Shown piece after piece: positions 1 to 7,608 of a stretch of 47,522 nucleotides of DNA. The position numbers and the translations under genes were made by a program. The notes beneath the pieces were generated by a model. It saw nothing but the letters and a program-made list of their open reading frames with translations, searched no databases and was not told the origin of the DNA. Source of the stretch: an uncultured Lachnospiraceae bacterium (GTDB lineage Bacteria; Bacillota; Clostridia; Lachnospirales; Lachnospiraceae); the NCBI GenBank assembly GCA_947566645.1, contig CANOKL010000030.1, positions 1 to 47,522 of the forward strand. The letters run 5' to 3'. Within the stretch, counting starts at the first letter, position 1. Each line of letters begins with the position of its first letter.

Positions 1-289
1 AGGTGAGCCTATTTTTTTCAGCTCATTTTTTCATAGATTACTTGACACTACCTTGTCCAGGATGCTTTTCTGCCTCTGCAGCACAGGTACTCAGACTGCC
101 CTCGCTGGAAGCGACTTTTAAATGGGCTGGATGCGTTACTGTGAGCGGACGGTTAGTCCGTGAATAGTAGCCATTAATCTTGTAAAAAGTATATATCTTA
201 CAAAAAATATTGACAATGTAACGCATGCACATGTTTCCTTCAAAATAAAAGACTATATGCACGCAGTTGGGGACGGGGTAAAATTAATT
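1..289. other. Gene-poor left edge with repeat fragments
   Basis: I see no convincing gene here. The only open frame is a short cysteine- and lysine-rich one without family resemblance. On the minus strand the stretch at about 156-171 reads GGCTACTATTCACGG, an end motif shared with 15968-15982 and 22796-22805. Next to it is a small hairpin (GGACGGTTAGTCC). The region therefore looks like a decayed repeat element downstream of the histidine kinase gene. Confidence 0.5.
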
Positions 290-307
290 TTACCCCGTCC
301 CCAACTG
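264..307. repeat. REP-like palindrome, copy A (hairpin only)
   Basis: A perfect 44-bp palindrome with 22-base arms that begin CAGTTGGGGACGGGGTAA. It is the hairpin half of the family described at 5921, 9885, 12029, 17190 and 18399, without the GGGGACAGGTC half-arm. It overlaps the end of the histidine kinase gene, whose last residues (LGTG) and TAA stop are encoded inside the palindrome. It could also act as a transcription terminator stem. Confidence 0.9.
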
Positions 308-1198
308 AAACTTCACATGAAACTGCGTCCCCTCCCCCGGCTTACTTTTTACGGTTATGATGCCATTCTGGAGCATAATCAGCTGCTTTGAGAGTGCCAG
401 TCCGATCCCCACGCTGTTTTCTGAGGCATCCTTTCCTTTATAAAACCGTTCAAAGATATGCCCAAGATCTTCCGGTGCGATTCCGGTTCCATCGTCCTGG
501 ATATAGACATTCAGGGAGAAGTTGTTCTTTTCTCCTGTGATCTCCACCTTTCCGCCGGGCTTTGTATGCTCCAGGCTGTTTTTTACGATATTGGAAAATG
601 CCTCTGCGGTCCAGTCTCTGTCACATTCGAGCCAGATTTCCTCGTGAATCCGGATCTCCAGTTCTATCTCTTTTAGCTCTGCCATGATCTGGAATGGCTC
701 GGTCACGGTTTCGAAAAGCTCTTTTAAGTTTACCCGCTCTTTTTTGAGGTGAATCATATTTGCATCAAGCCGCGACAGTGTCAAGAGGCTCTTTACGAAC
801 CAGGTCATCCGGTCTGCCTGACGTTCAATATTTGCAGCGTAGCGGATGCGCTTCTCGTCCGGTATCCCGGCGGATTGCAGGAGATCGGACATGATGCCTA
901 TGGAAGTCAGGGGCGTCTTAAGCTGGTGGGCAATGTCGGACATCATCTTTGCCAGGTATTCCCTTTCCCTTGCGGAAATGTCTGTCTGCTCCTTCATCTG
1001 CACGATCAGCTTATAGATCTCGCTTTCCAGTATCCCGATCCGTCCCTCTCCGCAGTCTTCCGGCGGCGGCAGCCTGCGGCTGTCCTGTACCCGCATCAGA
1101 TAGCCGGTCAGACGATCCAGCTCTCTGAGCCACTTATGCCTGACGGCCAGGAAGAAGACCCACTGTATTATAATTACACTTCCCAGTATAATAACCAT
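290..1198 (-). CDS. Sensor histidine kinase of an ABC-transporter-linked two-component system
   Basis: A 302-residue membrane histidine kinase, expected to autophosphorylate and pass phosphate to the response regulator encoded just upstream. One hydrophobic segment spans residues 1-20, followed by a linker, then the HisKA box SDIAHQLKTPLTS with phospho-acceptor His91. The ATPase part has an N box (NIVKNSLEHT), DDGTGI, FERFYKG and GIGLAL. With one membrane segment and almost no extracellular loop it probably senses through a partner, as kinases beside FtsX-type ABC transporters often do. The start is supported by AGAGGAATAGG just before the ATG. The C-terminal LGTG and stop lie in REP copy A. 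A foldback element separates it from the regulator gene. Confidence 0.9.
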   Translation of the reverse strand: MVIILGSVIIIQWVFFLAVRHKWLRELDRLTGYLMRVQDSRRLPPPEDCGEGRIGILESEIYKLIVQMKEQTDISAREREYLAKMMSDIAHQLKTPLTSIGIMSDLLQSAGIPDEKRIRYAANIERQADRMTWFVKSLLTLSRLDANMIHLKKERVNLKELFETVTEPFQIMAELKEIELEIRIHEEIWLECDRDWTAEAFSNIVKNSLEHTKPGGKVEITGEKNNFSLNVYIQDDGTGIAPEDLGHIFERFYKGKDASENSVGIGLALSKQLIMLQNGIITVKSKPGEGTQFHVKFQLGTG

Positions 1199-1234
1199 TT
1201 CCTATTCCTCTTAATTCCGTTATGATTCACGATC

Positions 1235-1423
1235 CAATATCATTTAGTTAAGCCATTACACAGCGTCTGACATGATGTAGTTCTCCCACAGACCGTTGGA
1301 AAACGCCGGCACTTAGCGAGGTTTTTCACGAGCTTAGTACCGCTGCGTTTGGAACCGAGCGAAAGCGTGTCTGAAAGAGAACTACATCATGTCAGACGCG
1401 TCCGGCTTAACTAAATGACATTG
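1235..1423. repeat. MITE-like foldback element 1
   Basis: A 189-bp nested inverted repeat. The outer arms 1235-1254 and 1404-1423 match at 19 of 20 positions (CATTTAGTTAAGCC core). The inner arms 1264-1285 and 1377-1398 are a perfect 22-bp match (GACATGATGTAGTTCTC core). It has no open frame of interest and fills the gap between the kinase and regulator genes, which are normally adjacent. This suggests a non-autonomous mobile element, or less likely a structured RNA. Confidence 0.8.
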
Positions 1424-1444
1424 ATTCGCGGCCTCGAAACCCGC

Positions 1445-2131
1445 TTACTCCATCCGGTACCCGATTCCCCTGACCGTAGTGATCAGCGGCTCTTTTTCTG
1501 TTGCTCCCAGCTTCTTCCTTAATCTCTTCACATAGACACTAAGAGTATTATCATTTACAAAATCCCCTGCATCGTCCCAGATATCGTTCAGAATCTGCTC
1601 CCTTGTCAGGATCCTTCCCCGGTGGGAGGTGAAGATCATAAGAAGCCTGTACTCCATTGCCGTAAGCTGCACGGGCTGGTTTCCGGCATAGACCTTTCCC
1701 GTCTCAGGATAAATCTTATTTTCCCCCACCTGTATCACTGTCTCGGCCTCCGCCCTCCCAGGGGAGGAGCGTCTGAGAACCGCCTTCATCCTCGCCAGGA
1801 GCTCCCGGATGCGGAAAGGCTTGGAGATATAATCATCCGCCCCCAGCTCCAACGCCATTACGGTATGAAGCTCATCCTCACATGCCGTCAGGAAGATAAT
1901 CGGTACATTGCTCTTCCTCCTGAGCTCCCTGCATACCGCGTAGCCGTCCCCGTCCGGCAGCATCACATCCAGAAGGCAGATGTCCGGCGCCTCCCCTTCA
2001 GACAGCTGCCGGAATGCCTCCTGACAGCTTTTCGCAGCCACCACCAGATACCCCTCCTGGCCAAGGGCAATCTCCAGCCCTTCTAAAATAATTTCATCAT
2101 CCTCCACAAGCAGCACTTTCATCTGATTCAT
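1445..2131 (-). CDS. OmpR-family response regulator
   Basis: A 228-residue regulator with an N-terminal receiver domain (acidic pocket EDD at residues 10-12, phospho-acceptor Asp55 in LLDVMLPD, conserved Lys in SKPFR) and a C-terminal winged helix at about 130-226 ending in TTVRGIGYRME, as in OmpR/PhoB proteins. It is presumably phosphorylated by the kinase at 290-1198 and controls the ABC transporter genes at 2338-5801. The start is uncertain: ATG codons for MNQMK and MKVLL are both possible and neither has a strong ribosome binding site. Foldback elements lie on both sides of the gene, so it may be transcribed from within or beyond the one at 2166-2324. Confidence 0.93.
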   Translation of the reverse strand: MNQMKVLLVEDDEIILEGLEIALGQEGYLVVAAKSCQEAFRQLSEGEAPDICLLDVMLPDGDGYAVCRELRRKSNVPIIFLTACEDELHTVMALELGADDYISKPFRIRELLARMKAVLRRSSPGRAEAETVIQVGENKIYPETGKVYAGNQPVQLTAMEYRLLMIFTSHRGRILTREQILNDIWDDAGDFVNDNTLSVYVKRLRKKLGATEKEPLITTVRGIGYRME

Positions 2132-2165
2132 ACGATTCCATACCGTCCTTTACCCATAGTCCTTT

Positions 2166-2324
2166 AGGAACTGTATATAAATAACTTGTGCAGATTGCGC
2201 AGGATATTTCTTCGAGTGTGCAGGTCAAAAAACGCAGGCGTAGCGGGCTACGTCGAGGCTTTTTGACCTGTGCAATCGGAGAAATAGACAAGCAAGATGT
2301 ACAAGTTATTTACATACAGTTCCT
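2166..2324. repeat. MITE-like foldback element 2
   Basis: A 159-bp element. Its terminal inverted repeats 2166-2189 and 2301-2324 match at 23 of 24 positions (AGGAACTGTAT-TAAATAACTTGT). An internal hairpin at 2222-2269 has arms AGGTCAAAAA and TTTTTGACCT. It differs in sequence from foldback element 1 and from the REP family. It lies between the permease and regulator genes and probably affects read-through of the operon. Confidence 0.8.
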
Positions 2325-2337
2325 TACTAATCGCGGC

Positions 2338-5103
2338 CTATCCCGTGAATTGTAACCGGTAGTCCTTTTCTCTATGATAATGATACAGCATAAACCCGAA
2401 AATAACAATTACTGTTATGAAAATGGCCGCTGCATAGACCAGCCATGGAAATCCAATACGCACAGCCCCGAACTGATCAATCAGCAGGTACCGGACAGCC
2501 AGAATCAGGGGCGTCACAATCAGAAGTGTACTCACACAGCTTCCAAGGAAAATCTGCAGTGTCTCGTACATAAGCATTCTCCGGATCTGCTCCTGGGTTG
2601 CCCCCACAGATACCAGCATAGCAAAGTGAGGCTTCTGCTCCGCAATCCACCCATGGATGGAATTATACAGATTCAGCAGGCAGATCACAGAGGTCAGGAG
2701 GACAAAGCACAGAAGCAGGATGCGGATCATACTGCACAGTGTGTCTGATATTGTCTTAACACGGTCTGCCCTTGCAAAGATATAGTGCATCTCATCAGCC
2801 TCAGTCAGTGCATTCAGCCTCTTTATCAGCCCGGTTTTCTTCCCGTTCATCTTCATATACAGCGTTGGTTCCATCATGCTGCCTGACTCTTCATTTCCGT
2901 CTTCTGCCATGATCTGATTCATTTTCTCACAGGTATCCAGTTCCACGATGACCCACAGACTCTCCGAATGGAAGGTATAATACTTTTCAAGCTGCTCTTT
3001 GGATCCATATCCTGCCACGAGAAGCGGAAAATCCACCTGTTTCTCCTCTTTGGGAGAGTAAATGGTCATGGGAAGCTTCTCACCCTTACCCAGGTCCGTC
3101 ATATGCTCAATCTCATGGAATTCATATTTTTCCGGCTCCTTTTCAGAAACAACCCAGTTAGCCGTTGACACCTCTCCGCTATTGACAACGATTGCCGTCG
3201 GCGTCCCACTCTCTAAAAGCTTTTGATCCGTATCCGTTGCCTCTGCAATATTTTCAAACGTCTCATCATCCACTCCGATCACACTGACGACATTTGTCCC
3301 CTCTTCGAACATCCCCTGAAATTCCTCGTCCGAAAGCTCTCTGTGATAGTAAAGATTAAAAACCCGGTGAAGCGCATTCCAGTATTCCTTGCCCATAACA
3401 TCCCGCGGAACATTTCCTACAAATGTCCCGGAATATTCCTCACGGACAGCCTCCACGCCCACATCATTTTTAATCTCCTCCTTAAGCTTTTCATACTCTT
3501 CCCCCGCATTTCCATTAAAGACGGACAGCTGATAATCCCAGCCCTCTGATTTTACATTTACAATATCAGAATCCTGCATCCGGATGGTAATAAGCTGCGT
3601 AAGGATCTGTGTGGTCGCTGTCGTCACAATCAGAATCAGCATGAAAATAGATGCTGCCCGCCGCATTCCCCTTGTCTTCCGTCTCTGATATCTCAATGAA
3701 TTTTTTGCAAGCATTTTCTCCGCACTTAAGCTCATACTGCTCTTCGCGCCCTCTTTCAGCCTGCCCGGGTTCTTATCAAGATTCCCCCTGATACACTCGA
3801 TGGGCCCGATCCGGCTTATTTTCACTGCAGGCAGAATCGCGGACAATAATACGGTCAGCCCGCCGCTAAAAGCAATAATCAGAATGTCCCAGGCAGAAAT
3901 ACTAAGGTGCACCGGCACTTTCTCCGGCAGCACTGCCAGCCCTGACATAAACGAATAGATGAATGGCAGGAGCAGATTCATTCCCAGCAGTACAACAAGG
4001 CATCCTGCAAGAATCCCAAGGGGAAGCGCCGGAAGGAACAGGGAAAACGCCTCAAAGTACACGCTGCTTCTCTTCTGTTTCCCGGTTGCCCCCACTGAAC
4101 AGAGCATCCCAAGATATCTGCTCCTTTCCTCAAAGGAAATATTAAATACATTGTAGATCAGAACAATCGCCGCCAGGACAATCAGCACCATAAAGAATAT
4201 GGTCATAAGCTGTACCATAAAGTTCACGACTGAATCAGAAGACCTCCCTGAAAAGGCAAGGACATAATCGTTAAACGCAACCTCCCTGCTTCCTGCAATT
4301 TCCCGGATATTCTGATACATATCATAATGTTCATTTTCCAGATCAAAGAGGCACGCTATATTAAAAATCCCGTCTCTTTCTGCATCATAACAGGTAAATG
4401 CAAGATAACCCGCAGCCCCCTCCTGCTCAAACCAGGGCTCATCAACGATTCCCACAACGGTCAGATTATCCTTCATCCCCGTATATTCCTTATCAATCCG
4501 GAAGCTCTCATTATTTTCATAAAACGGAAAATCCTGAGACAGCTTCTCCGTCTCACCCCCGGCAAGCTCTATTTGCTGAAAAGGAAATACCGTTGTGACG
4601 CCCTTCTGGAGTCCCGTAACCGTCCGGTCAAAATACTCCGCCTTCACCGTATCGCCAATGCTGATCTTCGCGCCGTCATCAAGAGCGCTCTGGCTGATGA
4701 CGATCTCACCCTTCTTCCCGGGAAGCCGCCCCTCCCGTACATGGATATTCATCCAGTCAAAGCAGGGCGCCTCATAAGACTTAATAAAAAGATAAGGCTT
4801 CTGGTCATTTGCCGACTGAGGAAATTCAACATAACCCTTGTCCGCAGAGCGTCCCATTTCTTTGATATAGCTCTCGCCGCCAAGCGTCTCATACTCCTTC
4901 TCTGTCATATCATACATAGTCGCATGCCATTTCCCCTTAATCTGCGAACTCACATTCTCAAGATAGCCGACAGCCGTCTTCCTGCCAACAAACACACAGG
5001 TAATCAGAAGCACCATGAAGAAAATGCCAAAAAACGAAGTCCAGGTTCTCCGCATATTCATTTTCATATTTTTCCAGGTTACTTTATATACAATGTTCCT
5101 CAT
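2338..5103 (-). CDS. ABC transporter permease with two FtsX modules
   Basis: A 921-residue membrane protein that forms the channel or mechanotransmission partner of the ATPase encoded at 5103-5801. A first membrane helix at about residues 18-38 is followed by a large extracellular domain to about 290 and a group of three helices (about 305-430). A second helix near 480-500 is followed by another large extracellular domain (about 505-770) and three final helices. The repeats MLCSVGATGKQKR and MLVSVGATQEQIR mark two FtsX units. BceB-type bacitracin permeases have one such ectodomain and are nearer 650 residues, so this is the larger double-FtsX class; its substrate cannot be read from sequence. 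The ATG overlaps the ATPase stop (TAATG) and has the site GGGAGGTGA. Confidence 0.9.
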   Translation of the reverse strand: MRNIVYKVTWKNMKMNMRRTWTSFFGIFFMVLLITCVFVGRKTAVGYLENVSSQIKGKWHATMYDMTEKEYETLGGESYIKEMGRSADKGYVEFPQSANDQKPYLFIKSYEAPCFDWMNIHVREGRLPGKKGEIVISQSALDDGAKISIGDTVKAEYFDRTVTGLQKGVTTVFPFQQIELAGGETEKLSQDFPFYENNESFRIDKEYTGMKDNLTVVGIVDEPWFEQEGAAGYLAFTCYDAERDGIFNIACLFDLENEHYDMYQNIREIAGSREVAFNDYVLAFSGRSSDSVVNFMVQLMTIFFMVLIVLAAIVLIYNVFNISFEERSRYLGMLCSVGATGKQKRSSVYFEAFSLFLPALPLGILAGCLVVLLGMNLLLPFIYSFMSGLAVLPEKVPVHLSISAWDILIIAFSGGLTVLLSAILPAVKISRIGPIECIRGNLDKNPGRLKEGAKSSMSLSAEKMLAKNSLRYQRRKTRGMRRAASIFMLILIVTTATTQILTQLITIRMQDSDIVNVKSEGWDYQLSVFNGNAGEEYEKLKEEIKNDVGVEAVREEYSGTFVGNVPRDVMGKEYWNALHRVFNLYYHRELSDEEFQGMFEEGTNVVSVIGVDDETFENIAEATDTDQKLLESGTPTAIVVNSGEVSTANWVVSEKEPEKYEFHEIEHMTDLGKGEKLPMTIYSPKEEKQVDFPLLVAGYGSKEQLEKYYTFHSESLWVIVELDTCEKMNQIMAEDGNEESGSMMEPTLYMKMNGKKTGLIKRLNALTEADEMHYIFARADRVKTISDTLCSMIRILLLCFVLLTSVICLLNLYNSIHGWIAEQKPHFAMLVSVGATQEQIRRMLMYETLQIFLGSCVSTLLIVTPLILAVRYLLIDQFGAVRIGFPWLVYAAAIFITVIVIFGFMLYHYHREKDYRLQFTG

Positions 5104-5801
5104 TATTCGTCACCTCCCAGACTTCGTATCCGCTCATCCCTTGTAATCTCTCCGTCCTCAATACAAAGCATCCGGTCCGCCTGCAGGGCAATATTTTCAT
5201 CATGAGTAATCAGAAGAAGCGTCTGCTTCCACGTCCGGTTCGCCTCTTTCAGAAGACTGACAATCTCCGCCCCTGTACTCCGGTCAAGATTCCCTGTCGG
5301 CTCATCCGCCAGGAGAATCGCAGGGCGGTTATATAAAGCCCTCGCAATCGACACCCTCTGCTGCTGCCCGCCGGACAGCTGCCCCGGCAGATGCCGTCTC
5401 CTCTCCACAAGCCCCATATGCTCCACAATATTGTCAAGCCTCTCCCTGTCTAACTTCCTTCCGTCCAGAAGATGCGGAAGCCCGATATTTTCATCCACAT
5501 CCAGCATAGGCAGAAGATTATAAAACTGATAGATCAGGCCGATCTGCCTGCGCCTGAATATCGCAAGCTTATCCTCCTTTAACCCGTGAATCTCCGTCCC
5601 GTCAATAAACACCTTGCCCGCAGTCGGCTTATCCACGCCCCCGAGAATATGCAGAAGCGTAGACTTCCCGCTCCCCGAAGGCCCCACAATCGAGACAAAT
5701 TCCCCCTTTTCAACCGAAAAAGACAGACTCTTAAGCGCATGCGTGCGGATATTCCCCTCCCCATATATCTTCGTCAGATTCTCACATCTTAATATCTCCA
5801 T
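5103..5801 (-). CDS. ABC transporter ATP-binding protein (MacB/LolD type)
   Basis: A 232-residue ATPase that drives the FtsX permease encoded immediately downstream. Walker A is GPSGSGKST, followed by the Q-loop region QIGLIYQFYNLLP, the signature LSGGQQQR, Walker B ILLADEPTGNLD and the switch histidine in LLITHD. These are typical of the LolD/MacB/BceA class. The start at 5801 (MEILRCENLTKIYGEG) is preferred over a longer frame to 5999 because GGAGGTG stands 7 bases upstream and the longer N-terminus would be translated REP sequence. It is the first gene of the ABC, permease, regulator, kinase series. Confidence 0.93.
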   Translation of the reverse strand: MEILRCENLTKIYGEGNIRTHALKSLSFSVEKGEFVSIVGPSGSGKSTLLHILGGVDKPTAGKVFIDGTEIHGLKEDKLAIFRRRQIGLIYQFYNLLPMLDVDENIGLPHLLDGRKLDRERLDNIVEHMGLVERRRHLPGQLSGGQQQRVSIARALYNRPAILLADEPTGNLDRSTGAEIVSLLKEANRTWKQTLLLITHDENIALQADRMLCIEDGEITRDERIRSLGGDE

Positions 5802-5845
5802 AATACACCTCCATAAAATCATCCTATTATCGCTTCCTGAATCAC

Positions 5846-5899
5846 AGTATATCACGGGCAGATGACACTGCAGTGAAATATCAAGTGACAGATTTGTCA
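5846..5899 (-). promoter_or_regulatory. Candidate promoter and operator of the ABC/two-component operon
   Basis: A perfect inverted repeat GTGACA-GATT-TGTCAC lies at 5885-5900. Its core TGACA-N4-TGTCA resembles the TNACA-N4-TGTAA motif reported for BceR-like regulators in Firmicutes. About 40 bases downstream on the minus strand is a -10-like TATACT (5846-5851) with no good -35, as expected for an activator-dependent promoter. This would suit control of the transporter by its own regulator. The motif comparison is from memory and the promoter is inferred. Confidence 0.45.
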
Positions 5900-5920
5900 C
5901 CCAAGGCTCAGTCTGGGGCT

Positions 5921-5983
5921 CAATTGGGGACAGGTCATTTTCAATTGGGGACGGGGTATTTTTAAAATTACCCCGTCCCCAAC
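5921..5983 (+). repeat. REP-like element, copy B
   Basis: A half-arm AATTGGGGACAGGTCATTTT followed by the hairpin GGGGACGGGGTATTTTT with its complement at 5964-5980 (one mismatch). It lies between the divergent ABC ATPase and pncB genes, upstream of the operator at 5885-5900, so unlike most copies it sits in a 5' regulatory region. Confidence 0.88.
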
Positions 5984-5998
5984 TTCCATTTTTCCTCA

Positions 5999-6012
5999 TA
6001 TAATGCTATAAT
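5999..6012 (+). promoter_or_regulatory. Candidate -10 boxes upstream of pncB
   Basis: Two overlapping TATAAT hexamers (5999-6004 and 6007-6012) lie 60-70 bases before the pncB start, just to the right of REP copy B. No good -35 is visible; the expected place for it is TTCCAT at 5984-5989. The -10 match is exact but the promoter assignment is tentative. Confidence 0.4.
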
Positions 6013-6071
6013 AAACCAGTTATGAGATTCATGCTATACTTTTTATCATCAGGATATAAGGAGTCAGAAAA

Positions 6072-7514
6072 ATGAACAGACAGGATTTAACTCTATTAAC
6101 CGACCTGTATGAATTGACCATGATGCAGGGATATTATAAGCAGAAGCAGAACGAGGTTGTGGTCTTTGATGTCTTCTTCCGCCAGAACCCGTGCAGTAAT
6201 GGTTATTCTGTATGTGCGGGTCTTGAGCAGGTAATTGACTACATTAAGAAACTGAACTTTACGTATGAGGATGTGGATTATCTTAGGAGCCTTGGTATTT
6301 TCAGCGAGGATTTTCTTCATTATCTGAGCGGCTTTCATTTCAGCGGGGATATTTATGCCATTCCGGAAGGGACGGTTGTCTTTCCCAAGGAGCCTCTTCT
6401 GAAAGTGGTTGCGCCGATTATGGAGGCGCAGCTTGTGGAGACTGCGATTCTTAACATTATTAACCACCAGTCTCTGATCGCGACGAAGACCTCCCGTATT
6501 GTATCTGCTGCAAAGGGGGATGGGATCATGGAGTTTGGCCTGCGCCGCGCCCAGGGGCCTGACGCAGGACTTTATGGTGCAAGGGCTGCCATGATCGGCG
6601 GCTGTGTGGGTACCTCTAATGTATTGGCAGGACAGGCCTTTGACGTACCGGTGATGGGGACGCATGCTCACAGCTGGATTATGAGTTTTCCAGATGAATA
6701 TACTGCATTTAAACACTATGCAGAGCTGTATCCAGAGAATTGCACACTTCTCGTTGACACCTATGACACTTTAAAATCCGGCGTTCCCAACGCCATCCGC
6801 GTATTCCAGGAATTTAAAGACGCCGGACGTCCGTTTAAGAAATATGGCATCAGGCTGGACAGCGGAGATCTTGCCTACCTGTCCAAGCAGGCCCGTAAAA
6901 TGCTGGATGCCGCCGGCTTCACGGATGCTGCCATCTGTGCGTCGAATGATCTGGATGAATACCTCCTCCATGATCTGAAGGTGCAGGGCGCTGCCATTGA
7001 TTCCTGGGGCATCGGCACGAATCTGATTACCTCCAAGGACTGCCCGTCCTTTGGCGGCGTGTACAAGCTTGCTGCCATTCAGAATGAAGAAGGGGGTTTT
7101 GTCCCTAAGATCAAGGTCTCAGAAAACACAGAAAAAATCACAAATCCAGGAAACAAGACAATCTACCGGATCTATGATAAAAAGACAGGAAAAATCAGAG
7201 CCGATCTCATCTGCTTTGCAGACGAGGTCTATGATATTAGCCAGGATCTTCTTCTCTTTGATCCGATTGATACATGGAAAAAGACCCGGCTTACCGGGGG
7301 CTCCTATACCATGCGCGAACTTCTTGTCCCCGTGTTCCGGAACGGAGAATGCGTCTATCAGTCACCTTCTGTTATGGAGATTGCCGAGTACTGCCGTCAG
7401 GAGAAAGAGACGCTGTGGGATGAGACGAAGCGTCTGTTTTACCCTCACCGCGTATATGTGGATTTGTCACAGAAGCTGTTTGATGTAAAGAATTCCCTGC
7501 TGGAGCGTGTTTAA
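6072..7514 (+). CDS. pncB: Nicotinate phosphoribosyltransferase
   Basis: A 480-residue cytosolic enzyme that joins nicotinate to PRPP, with ATP hydrolysis, to give nicotinate mononucleotide in the salvage route to NAD. The N-terminus LTDLYELTMMQGY, the central EFGLRRAQGPDAG, the GTHAHSW segment around residues 196-202 (containing the phosphorylatable histidine of this family) and IRLDSGDLAYLS are diagnostic. Length is normal for the bacterial 480-490 residue class. The start has AAGGAG 8 bases upstream (6058-6063). It stands alone on the plus strand, divergent from the ABC operon and followed by a hairpin before murF. Confidence 0.96.
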   Translation: MNRQDLTLLTDLYELTMMQGYYKQKQNEVVVFDVFFRQNPCSNGYSVCAGLEQVIDYIKKLNFTYEDVDYLRSLGIFSEDFLHYLSGFHFSGDIYAIPEGTVVFPKEPLLKVVAPIMEAQLVETAILNIINHQSLIATKTSRIVSAAKGDGIMEFGLRRAQGPDAGLYGARAAMIGGCVGTSNVLAGQAFDVPVMGTHAHSWIMSFPDEYTAFKHYAELYPENCTLLVDTYDTLKSGVPNAIRVFQEFKDAGRPFKKYGIRLDSGDLAYLSKQARKMLDAAGFTDAAICASNDLDEYLLHDLKVQGAAIDSWGIGTNLITSKDCPSFGGVYKLAAIQNEEGGFVPKIKVSENTEKITNPGNKTIYRIYDKKTGKIRADLICFADEVYDISQDLLLFDPIDTWKKTRLTGGSYTMRELLVPVFRNGECVYQSPSVMEIAEYCRQEKETLWDETKRLFYPHRVYVDLSQKLFDVKNSLLERV

Positions 7515-7524
7515 CTGTACCAGC

Positions 7525-7577
7525 TCTAGAGCGTGTTTGTGCAGATGGCAGGAATGAATTTTCAAACACGCTCTAGA
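7525..7577. terminator. Inverted repeat between pncB and murF
   Basis: Perfect 15-base arms, TCTAGAGCGTGTTTG at 7525-7539 and its complement at 7563-7577, enclose a 23-base loop. There is no T run after the stem, so it may be a small palindromic repeat rather than a classic terminator. The arm segment GAGCGTGTTT also occurs at the very end of pncB (7503-7512). Confidence 0.5.
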
Positions 7578-7608
7578 ACAGATGAATGCTTAGGAGGAAA
7601 TATTATAT

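Noticed and set aside
4327..5205. Plus-strand open frame of 292 codons
   Set aside because: It lies entirely opposite the permease and ATPase genes, has no ribosome binding site or family resemblance, and reflects codon bias of the real genes.
290..5801. Assignment as a bacitracin BceRS-BceAB system
   Set aside because: The permease has two large ectodomains and 921 residues and the kinase has one membrane segment, unlike standard BceB and BceS, so only a general ABC-linked two-component call is made.
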